From Pseudomonadota bacterium (GTDB lineage Bacteria > Pseudomonadota > Alphaproteobacteria > Rhizobiales > Xanthobacteraceae), in assembly GCA_023431725.1 (NCBI GenBank), contig JAEYVN010000011.1, positions 1 to 7,970 of the forward strand: a stretch of DNA of 7,970 nt. Reading direction: 5' to 3'. Shown piece after piece: positions 1-7,970 of this stretch. The notes beneath the pieces were generated by a model that saw only the letters and a list, made by a program, of their open reading frames with translations, made no database searches and was not told where the DNA came from. The position numbers and the translations under genes were made by a program. Every line of letters begins with the position of its first letter. The stretch's first letter is position 1.

Positions 1-26
1 CGTTCGTTCCTTGGAATCTATTCCCG

Positions 27-749
27 ATGCCGGAGTCTTTCTTTACCGAGCCAACCACCGGCTATTGGCAGGACATGACTGCCGATATTCCAGCGCGTTT
101 CACGGCTGCGCCGCCATACCGATACGGTTATCCGGTGCGATTGCCAGATGGCCGCGTGCTCGTGCTTCCACTGCGGCAATTGCCGAGCGGCGACAACGCG
201 GTTGCCTCGCTGATCGCCAACCAGGCGTCGCATGTCGTGATTGCCGCGCTCGCCGATGCGATGGCTGAACAGGCGCAGACCTTCCGCGCCGATGTGGTTG
301 TCGGCTTGCCGACGCTTGGTTTTGCTTTCGCCGATCGCGTCGCCGAGCGACTTGGTCATCCGCGCTTCGTGCCGCTCGGTTATTCGCGCAAGTTCTGGTA
401 CGACGACGCTCTCTCGCAAGCGGTTCATTCGATCACCAGTCCGGAGCCCGGCAAGTTGCTGCGGCTCGATCCGAACATGCTGCCATTGCTCGATAACCGT
501 CGTGTCGTGCTGGTGGATGACGCGATTTCGAGCGGCGCGACGGCGGTTGCTGCCGTGAAGTTGCTGCAACGCATCGGCGTGCAAGTCGTTGGAATCGTGG
601 TGGCGATGAAGCAGACCAATCGCTGGCAAACAGAGATGGCGAGGTTGGAGGCGCCGCCGCCGGTGCGGGCCGTGTATGGCTGTCCGCTGTTCCGTCGTGC
701 CGACGACGGCTGGTGTCCGGTCGTCGAAACGCAGCCCGATATTCCCTGA
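27..749 (+). CDS. Type I phosphoribosyltransferase-family protein, substrate unknown
   Basis: The 240-residue protein carries the PRPP-binding signature of type I phosphoribosyltransferases at residues 160-172 (VVLVDDAISSGAT): hydrophobic strand, two acidic residues, then a small-residue phosphate loop. A preceding strand-turn segment near residues 88-98 (ADVVVGLPTLG) resembles the loop that holds pyrophosphate in this fold. Family members transfer phosphoribose between PRPP and a base, or sense PRPP as regulators; nothing here fixes the substrate. There is no signal peptide or membrane segment, so it is probably cytoplasmic. The ATG at 27 gives a family-like N-terminus but lacks a clear Shine-Dalgarno; the only other early candidate, Met17 at 75, has a GCAGG only two bases away, so 27 is preferred. 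It appears monocistronic, with hairpins downstream. Confident of the fold, not of the reaction. Confidence 0.8.
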   Translation: MPESFFTEPTTGYWQDMTADIPARFTAAPPYRYGYPVRLPDGRVLVLPLRQLPSGDNAVASLIANQASHVVIAALADAMAEQAQTFRADVVVGLPTLGFAFADRVAERLGHPRFVPLGYSRKFWYDDALSQAVHSITSPEPGKLLRLDPNMLPLLDNRRVVLVDDAISSGATAVAAVKLLQRIGVQVVGIVVAMKQTNRWQTEMARLEAPPPVRAVYGCPLFRRADDGWCPVVETQPDIP

Positions 750-770
750 CACGGGGCCGTCGGATCAAAC

Positions 771-795
771 AAAAGGGCGGCCCTTGCGCCCCTTT
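771..795 (+). terminator. Imperfect GGGCG hairpin after the phosphoribosyltransferase gene
   Basis: AAAGGGCG (772-779) pairs with CGCCCCTTT (787-795) with one bulged C, around a 7-base loop, 22 bases after the stop codon. There is no T-tract behind it. The core resembles the two stronger terminators at 2950 and 6206, so this looks like a weakened member of the same type and may terminate poorly. Confidence 0.45.
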
Positions 796-831
796 CGCAT
801 GGTGAATTGCCAGGATCGAGAGGTGGAATTG

Positions 832-866
832 CCGCCGCGCGCTTTCTCGACAGCGGCGGATTTTTT
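832..866 (+). terminator. Hairpin followed by six T's, possible intrinsic terminator
   Basis: CCGCCGC (832-838) pairs perfectly with GCGGCGG (853-859) around a 14-base loop. The sequence then reads A followed by TTTTTT (861-866), as in a Rho-independent terminator on the + strand. It may finish transcription from the phosphoribosyltransferase gene where the first hairpin fails. The long loop weakens it. It also overlaps a promoter-like pair of hexamers (847-874), so it could alternatively be spacer sequence of that promoter. Confidence 0.5.
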
Positions 867-874
867 CATAGGAT
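847..874 (+). promoter_or_regulatory. Candidate promoter of the autotransporter-like gene
   Basis: TCGACA (847-852, 5 of 6 to TTGACA) and TAGGAT (869-874, 4 of 6 to TATAAT) are separated by 16 bases, slightly short of the ideal. Transcription would start near 881 and give a leader of about 30 bases before the GTG at 912. This is motif matching only, and the overlap with the T-tract hairpin makes it tentative. Confidence 0.25.
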
Positions 875-911
875 CGTCGGCCGGAATCGGTTGGTCTCAT
901 AGAGGTCGTCT

Positions 912-2912
912 GTGTCGATCTTCGACGTCACATTGCGTCGTCTTGGTTTGGGTCTCGCATCGGGTGGGCTCATCTTCGGCTGGTGTTGCGGGGCCAACGC
1001 GCAATCCAACGTATGGGACGCGACGATCTCCAACTCGCATTGGTATGTGCCGGTGCCGCAGCTTCTTGCGTATGCTTCCTCGGCATCGAGCTTCTCCACC
1101 CCCTTTCCGATCGGCGATCAGACGCTCTGGGCCCTCGGCACGGCGACCAACGGCGCGTTCAGCGGGCTGAGCAGCGCGGAGCTGGCGATCGGCCCGTTGA
1201 TGACCACGTCCACCTCCACGATCCAGGGCTTCGTCAACACGGCGGGCCAGATCACGATGGTGTTCACGCCCATCGGCGGCGGGGCGACCACGATCGGCCT
1301 CGGCCAGATGCAGACCATCGACGGCGTGACCGCGATGGAGATGCAGATGATCACCGGCACGAGCCTGCTGGTGACGCATTGGGCTTACATGACGCCCTAT
1401 AACCCGGCGGTGTTCACGCCACCTTCGGCGCAGGTGGCGTTCAGCAACTCATCGCCGCAGTGGAAATGGACGGCTGGCACGCCGTGGCGGATCGTCAGCC
1501 CGTCGCTGTTCGGCGCTGCCGGATCCGGGCGCTTCATCGTGACCAATTACCAGAGCGGCTATTTCTGGGGACGCGGTGTCGGTCCGAAGGGGAGCGCAGG
1601 TGAGAATTTCACCTTGCTGGGCTCGATCACCCCGGAAGGCAAGGTCCTGTTCAACACGCTGTCGCAAGGCACGCTGACGAGCCTCTACGGTAATATCGAA
1701 GGCAATGCGTCGGCGGCGCAGATGCTGACCAGCGAATACAATTCGCTTGGGATGCCGACCGGCGAACTGGCCTACATGCAGCTGATAGCGCCCTATGCCG
1801 ACACGGTTGCTGGGCAGGGCAACCGGTCGGCCATGGGCGCGGCCGAGGCTCTCTATCGCATTGCGGGCTCGCCGCTCGGACTCGATGGCGCAATGGCGCC
1901 TGCGATCAACGCGCTCGACAACCTGAGTGGTCCCGCGCTGTCTACCGCGATCAGTCAGACGCTGCCGGTGCTTGCCGGCGCTGCGACACAAGCGACCTAC
2001 GAGACCCAGCGCGCATTCCAGCGCGTCGTTGAAAACCGGCTCGAGGGCGTCCGCAGCTCCGACTTTAACGGCGACATCGGCCCTGAACGGAACGCCTGGC
2101 TCAAGCCGTTCGGCGGCTTCGTGCGCCAATCCGGTCTGGATGGCGTCCCGGGCTATAGCGCCAGCGGCGGCGGGATTGCCGCGGGGATCGACAAGGCGGT
2201 GTCGCCGTCGCTGCTGCTCGGCGGCGTGTTCGCCACGTCGCGCAGCGCCATTTCGGGGGCGGACGATGCCGTGCCGAACCGGCTCGACGTCGACAGCTAC
2301 CAGGGCGGCATCTATGGCGCCTATGCCATCGGCGGTGGCTTCGTCACCCATTTCCAGTTCGACGGGGCGCTGAACCGGAATGCGGAGAGCCGCATGATCG
2401 GCTTCATGAACAGCACAGCGTCAGCCAGCTACAACGGCTCGACGTTGCATGCCGGGCTGCGCGTGAAGAAAGCGGTCCCGTTGGTCGATGGCATGGCGCT
2501 CGTTCCCTCGGTCGGCGTGGATGCCGCCCGCGTTCATGGCAAGGCCTACAGCGAAACCGGCGCCGATGCGCTCAGCCTCAATGTCGACGCGCAGACCTAT
2601 CGCGAATTGCGGTTCACTGCTGGGCTCGGCGCGACGATGCGGCTCGCGGATCGTGTTCACCTCACCGCCCGGGCGGCCGCGGGTTACAACACGCTGCAGG
2701 ATCGGGCGGAGATTACGGCGTCATATGCCGGCGGTGGCGAAAGCTTCGTGACCGAAGGACTGAATGTCTCGCCGTGGCTGTATTCGTTCGGCGTCGGCGT
2801 GGTTGGCGCTCGGAGCGACACCATGGACCTTGGCTTTCACTACGATCTGTCGACCAGTTCGACCGGGCTGCTGAACCAGTTCGCGTCCGCTGTGCTCAGG
2901 GTCAAGTTCTGA
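912..2912 (+). CDS. Autotransporter-type outer-membrane beta-barrel protein
   Basis: This is a 666-residue exported protein. Residues 1-30 form a signal peptide: arginines at 9-10, a hydrophobic core at 11-26, and an ANA-Q cleavage site after residue 30. Residues 31 to about 345 are the putative passenger; it is rich in Ser, Thr, Gly and aromatics, shows no tandem repeats, and matches no enzyme family I recognise. An alanine-rich, helix-prone stretch (about 345-380) would thread the pore. From about 391 (AWLKPFGGF) to the end are alternating amphipathic beta-strands typical of an autotransporter barrel, ending VLRVKF with the terminal Phe recognised by the BAM machinery. The passenger probably reaches the surface, but whether it is cleaved is unknown. 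The GTG at 912 is the only sensible start: an in-frame TAG lies at 900-902, and AGAGG (901-905) sits six bases upstream. The gene stands alone; adhesion or envelope roles are guesses. Confidence 0.85.
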   Translation: MSIFDVTLRRLGLGLASGGLIFGWCCGANAQSNVWDATISNSHWYVPVPQLLAYASSASSFSTPFPIGDQTLWALGTATNGAFSGLSSAELAIGPLMTTSTSTIQGFVNTAGQITMVFTPIGGGATTIGLGQMQTIDGVTAMEMQMITGTSLLVTHWAYMTPYNPAVFTPPSAQVAFSNSSPQWKWTAGTPWRIVSPSLFGAAGSGRFIVTNYQSGYFWGRGVGPKGSAGENFTLLGSITPEGKVLFNTLSQGTLTSLYGNIEGNASAAQMLTSEYNSLGMPTGELAYMQLIAPYADTVAGQGNRSAMGAAEALYRIAGSPLGLDGAMAPAINALDNLSGPALSTAISQTLPVLAGAATQATYETQRAFQRVVENRLEGVRSSDFNGDIGPERNAWLKPFGGFVRQSGLDGVPGYSASGGGIAAGIDKAVSPSLLLGGVFATSRSAISGADDAVPNRLDVDSYQGGIYGAYAIGGGFVTHFQFDGALNRNAESRMIGFMNSTASASYNGSTLHAGLRVKKAVPLVDGMALVPSVGVDAARVHGKAYSETGADALSLNVDAQTYRELRFTAGLGATMRLADRVHLTARAAAGYNTLQDRAEITASYAGGGESFVTEGLNVSPWLYSFGVGVVGARSDTMDLGFHYDLSTSSTGLLNQFASAVLRVKF

Positions 2913-2949
2913 GCAGGCCTCCGGACGAAAGCCTCGCCTGACAAAAATA

Positions 2950-2974
2950 AAGGGCGGCCGGTGAGGCCGCCCTT
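2950..2974. terminator. Bidirectional terminator between the autotransporter-like gene and katG
   Basis: AAGGGCGGCC (2950-2959) and GGCCGCCCTT (2965-2974) form a perfect 10-bp stem with a 5-base loop (GGTGA). The A-rich flank ACAAAAATAA (2941-2950) gives a strong U-tract to minus-strand transcripts arriving from katG, 38 bases past its stop. On the + strand only TT then CGTT follows, so termination of the autotransporter-like gene is probably weaker. Confidence 0.85.
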
Positions 2975-3012
2975 CGTTCGTTGCAGTGCCGGTCGACGGC
3001 AATGACGAAGCG

Positions 3013-5314
<2,302 letters not shown>

Positions 5315-5318
5315 TGAT

Positions 5319-6206
5319 ATGATCACGCTGCGACAGCTTCGTTATCTCAATGCCTTGGCCCGGCACCGCCATTTTGGCCGCGCGGCCGATGCCTGCGCTG
5401 TCAGCCAGCCGGCTTTGTCCATGCAGATCAAGGAGATGGAGAAGGATCTCGGGGTCACTCTGGTGGAGCGTCGCTCCAATGACGTGGTGCTGACCGAGAC
5501 CGGCATGGAGGTTGTACGCCGCGGCGAACGCATCCTGAGCGAGGTGAACGATCTTGAGGATTTTGCGCGGCATCGCTGCGGTGTTTTGAGCGGGACCTTG
5601 CGGTTCGGGGTCATCCCCTCGATCGCGCCGTATGTGTTGCCGCGTCTCCTGCCGGCGCTTCAGGACAAGCATCCCGATCTCGAGCTGGAATTGCGCGAGA
5701 CGCAGACGCGCTTCCTGGTCGAGGAACTGGTGCGCGGCAGTCTCGACGTCATCATGATCGCGCTGCCGGCGCCACATCCGGAAATCGAAACGCTCTCATT
5801 GTTTGAGGATGCCTTCCTGCTGGCCGCGCCCTCAGGCGACGCGCTGCCCAATCGTCAGCGGATCACCGCGGACGACATCGACCAGAGCCGTCTGATTCTT
5901 CTGGAGGAGGGGCATTGCCTGCGCGATCAGGCGCTGGCCTTCTGCTCCGATGCCAGTGGCGGGTCGCTGCGCGAACTGGGCGCGACCAGTCTGACGACCG
6001 TCATGCAGATGGTCGCCAACGGATACGGGGTGACGCTGATTCCGGAAATCGCGGTGAAGGTGGAAGCGCGTGACGAACGCGTGAAGCTTGCCCGCTTCGC
6101 AACGCCGGAGCCGTTCCGCACCGTCGGTCTCGGCTGGCGCCGTACGTCATCGCGGGCGCAGGACTTCAAGGCCCTGGGTGAGATTGTCGCCGGTATGGTG
6201 AAATGA
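5319..6206 (+). CDS. oxyR: Peroxide-sensing LysR-type regulator OxyR
   Basis: This 295-residue cytoplasmic transcription factor has a winged helix-turn-helix at residues 1-60 (helices around ALARHRHFGRAADACAVSQP), a linker helix to about 88, and a two-lobe regulatory domain from about 93. What separates OxyR from other LysR proteins is GHCLRDQALAFC: Cys200 and Cys209 match Cys199 and Cys208 of E. coli OxyR, which form a disulfide when H2O2 oxidises the first. Further cysteines lie at 26 and 87. The ATG at 5319 gives the family-standard N-terminus, yet no ribosome binding site precedes it, so translation may be leaderless. It is divergent from katG, its expected target, with 110 bases between the start codons. 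The stop codon abuts a strong terminator, so it is monocistronic. Whether it only activates katG when oxidised, or also represses it when reduced, cannot be read here. Confidence 0.93.
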   Translation: MITLRQLRYLNALARHRHFGRAADACAVSQPALSMQIKEMEKDLGVTLVERRSNDVVLTETGMEVVRRGERILSEVNDLEDFARHRCGVLSGTLRFGVIPSIAPYVLPRLLPALQDKHPDLELELRETQTRFLVEELVRGSLDVIMIALPAPHPEIETLSLFEDAFLLAAPSGDALPNRQRITADDIDQSRLILLEEGHCLRDQALAFCSDASGGSLRELGATSLTTVMQMVANGYGVTLIPEIAVKVEARDERVKLARFATPEPFRTVGLGWRRTSSRAQDFKALGEIVAGMVK

Positions 6207-6233
6207 AAAGGGCGGCCGATGGCCGCCCTTTTT
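6206..6233. terminator. Bidirectional terminator between oxyR and pnp
   Basis: AAAAGGGCGGCC (6206-6217) pairs perfectly with GGCCGCCCTTTT (6221-6232), a 12-bp stem with a three-base loop (GAT) and TTTTT (6229-6233). Its first base is the last base of the oxyR stop codon. The A-run on the left arm gives minus-strand transcripts from pnp a UUUU tail, so it serves both convergent genes. Confidence 0.93.
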
Positions 6234-6255
6234 GCATTCGTTGATGCGGAGTGGA

Positions 6256-7970
6256 TTACTCCGCGGCGCCGCCAGCAGCCGGTTGCTCTTCCTTCTGCTT
6301 GGCTTCGAGATCCTCGCCGGTTTCCTGATCGACGACCTTCATCGACAGGCGCACCTTGCCGCGATCGTCGAGACCGAGCAGCTTCACCTTCACCTTGTCG
6401 CCTTCCTTGACGACATCGGAGGTCTTCTGCACGCGGTTGGCGGCGAGTTGACTGATATGGACGAGGCCGTCGCGTGAACCGAAGAAGTTCACGAAGGCTC
6501 CGAATTCCATCACCTTCACGACCGTGCCTTCGTAGATCTGGCCGACTTCCGGATCGGAAGCGATCGACTTGATCCACTTGATCGCCGCACGGATCGACTC
6601 GCCGTTGGCGGAGGCGACCTTGACGGTGCCGTCGTCCTCGACGTTGATCTTGGCGCCGGTCTTTTCGACGATCTCGCGGATCACCTTGCCGCCGGTGCCG
6701 ATCACTTCACGGATCTTGTCGGTCGGGATCTTCAGCGTCTCGATGCGCGGAGCGTGTTCACCAAGCTCGGCGCGCGCCGCCGTCAAGGCCTTGGACATTT
6801 CGCCAAGGATGTGGATGCGGCCGTCCTTCGCCTGTCCGAGCGCGATCTTCATGATCTGCTCGGTGATGCCGGCAATCTTGATGTCCATCTGCAACGAGGT
6901 GATGCCGATTTCAGTACCGGCCACCTTGAAGTCCATGTCGCCGAGATGGTCCTCGTCACCGAGGATGTCCGACAACACCGCGAACTTCTCGCCTTCGAGG
7001 ATCAGACCCATGGCGATACCCGCGGTCGGCCGCTTCAGCGGCACGCCGGCATCCATCAGAGCGAGCGAGGTGCCGCAGACGGTGGCCATCGAGGACGAGC
7101 CGTTCGACTCGGTGATCTCCGAGACCACGCGGATGGTGTAGGGGAAATCATGCTTCGCCGGCAGGACCGGATGGATTGCGCGCCAGGCGAGCTTGCCGTG
7201 GCCGATTTCGCGCCGCTTGGTACCGCCGAGACGGCCGGTTTCACCGACCGAGAAGGGCGGGAAGTTATAGTGGAGCAGGAAGTGCTCCTTGTAGGTGCCC
7301 TGCAGCGCGTCGATCCACTGCTCGTCTTCACCGGTGCCGAGCGTGGTGACAACCAGTGCCTGGGTCTCGCCGCGTGTGAACAGCGCCGAACCATGCGTGC
7401 GCGGCAGAACGCCGGCTTCGCAGACGATCGGGCGGACGGTGGTCAGATCGCGGCCATCGATGCGCTTGGACGTATCGAGGATGTTCCAGCGAACGATCTT
7501 GCCTTCGAGTTCCTTGAACACGCCGGCAACACGCAGCTTGTCGTACTTCGGCTCGGCGCCTTCCGGGAAGAAATGCGCGAGCATCTTTTCCTTCACGGCG
7601 GCGACGGCTGCGTAGCGATCCTGCTTCTTGGAGATTGCGTAAGCGGCGCGCAGATCCTTCTCGACGACACCCAGCATCTCCTTTTCGAGATCGTTGTTGT
7701 CGATGACGGTCAGTTCGCGCGGCTCTTTCGCAGCCTTCTCGGCCAGCTGGATGATCGCCTGGATCACCGGCTGGAAATGGCGGTGGCCGAACATCACGGC
7801 ACCCAGCATCACGTCTTCCGACAATTCCTTGGCTTCCGATTCCACCATCAGCACGGCATCGGTGGTGCCGGCGACGACGAGATCGAGCTCGCTCTCGCTC
7901 ATCTCGTCGATGACCGGATTGAGAACGTACTCACCGTTGATGAAGCCGACGCGCGCCGCGCCGATCGGAC
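6256..7970 (-). CDS. pnp: Polyribonucleotide nucleotidyltransferase (PNPase), 5' end beyond window
   Basis: PNPase degrades RNA 3' to 5' with phosphate, releasing nucleoside diphosphates, as a ring-shaped trimer and often in the degradosome. About 570 residues are visible; the reading frame stays open to the right edge ([16 protein letters not shown] before the internal Met at 7902), so roughly 150 N-terminal residues are missing. Present in order are the end of the first RNase PH-like domain, the helical linker domain, the catalytic second RNase PH-like domain, a KH domain (about 6750-6567, GXXG loop GTGG) and an S1 domain (about 6546-6328), then a short Glu/Ala/Gly-rich tail. Active-site segments are intact: KRREIGHG (Arg398/Arg399 of E. 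coli), NGSSSMA (Ser438 region) and DEDHLGDMD (Asp486 and Asp492). It converges on oxyR and shares its terminator. Its promoter, and rpsO, which usually precedes pnp, would lie outside. Confidence 0.97.
   Translation of the reverse strand, partial: PIGAARVGFINGEYVLNPVIDEMSESELDLVVAGTTDAVLMVESEAKELSEDVMLGAVMFGHRHFQPVIQAIIQLAEKAAKEPRELTVIDNNDLEKEMLGVVEKDLRAAYAISKKQDRYAAVAAVKEKMLAHFFPEGAEPKYDKLRVAGVFKELEGKIVRWNILDTSKRIDGRDLTTVRPIVCEAGVLPRTHGSALFTRGETQALVVTTLGTGEDEQWIDALQGTYKEHFLLHYNFPPFSVGETGRLGGTKRREIGHGKLAWRAIHPVLPAKHDFPYTIRVVSEITESNGSSSMATVCGTSLALMDAGVPLKRPTAGIAMGLILEGEKFAVLSDILGDEDHLGDMDFKVAGTEIGITSLQMDIKIAGITEQIMKIALGQAKDGRIHILGEMSKALTAARAELGEHAPRIETLKIPTDKIREVIGTGGKVIREIVEKTGAKINVEDDGTVKVASANGESIRAAIKWIKSIASDPEVGQIYEGTVVKVMEFGAFVNFFGSRDGLVHISQLAANRVQKTSDVVKEGDKVKVKLLGLDDRGKVRLSMKVVDQETGEDLEAKQKEEQPAAGGAAE

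Noticed and set aside
1..10. CGTTCGTT at the window start and again at 2974-2981 beside a terminator
   Set aside because: An eight-base match in GC-rich DNA is too short to call a repeat, and nothing else around the two places agrees.
13..24. Small palindrome GGAAT-CT-ATTCC just before the phosphoribosyltransferase ATG
   Set aside because: Five-base arms at the very edge of the window, with no visible promoter to relate it to, are not enough to call an operator.
18..752. A 244-codon minus-strand frame opposite the phosphoribosyltransferase gene
   Set aside because: It is an antisense shadow in a high-GC gene: rich in Arg and His, with no motif and no ribosome binding site, whereas the + strand has a clear PRPP-binding loop.
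1449..2351. A 300-codon minus-strand frame inside the autotransporter-like gene
   Set aside because: Low-complexity Arg/Ala/Gly composition with no motif. The + strand frame has a signal peptide and a barrel with a C-terminal Phe, so this is a shadow.
6256..7902. pnp starting at the internal Met at 7902
   Set aside because: The frame continues upstream to the window edge with PNPase-like sequence ([16 protein letters not shown]), so 7902 is an internal methionine and the gene is cut by the window.

Overview
The window is chromosomal DNA of a high-GC alphaproteobacterium. The gene set (KatG, a two-cysteine OxyR, PNPase, a type I phosphoribosyltransferase and an autotransporter-like outer-membrane protein) and the GGGCGGCC-stem terminators suggest the Bradyrhizobium/Rhodopseudomonas/Afipia/Nitrobacter group. 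The genus is an inference from memory of gene style, not from a search. There is no sign of mobile DNA, tRNA, rRNA, CRISPR or prophage. No gene-free stretch exceeds about 160 bases.

Layout, left to right: (1) 27-749 (+), a stand-alone phosphoribosyltransferase of unknown substrate. (2) 750-911, a spacer with two hairpins, the second followed by six T's, and a possible promoter. (3) 912-2912 (+), a 666-residue secreted autotransporter-type protein with a signal peptide, an unrecognised passenger and a C-terminal beta-barrel. (4) 2913-3012, a convergent spacer with a perfect 10-bp bidirectional terminator. (5) 3013-5208 (-), katG, with all catalytic residues. (6) 5209-5318, a 110-bp divergent regulatory region. 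(7) 5319-6206 (+), oxyR with both redox cysteines. (8) 6207-6255, a convergent spacer holding a 12-bp-stem bidirectional terminator. (9) 6256-7970 (-), the 3' four-fifths of pnp; its start lies beyond the right edge.

The functional unit is the divergent katG/oxyR pair: OxyR senses peroxide through Cys200 and Cys209 and is expected to activate katG, whose product destroys H2O2. The spacer shows a back-to-back promoter arrangement. katG has a perfect TATAAT but a poor -35, as expected of an activator-dependent promoter. oxyR has a TTGATT-N17-TATCTT promoter placed so that transcription would begin at its ATG (leaderless). A perfect 15-bp palindrome of OxyR-operator shape lies upstream of the katG promoter and across the oxyR -10, so one operator could activate katG and repress oxyR.

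I see no clearly new biological system. The points most worth checking are the compact OxyR switch with its possible leaderless regulator mRNA, and the non-repetitive passenger of the autotransporter-like protein.
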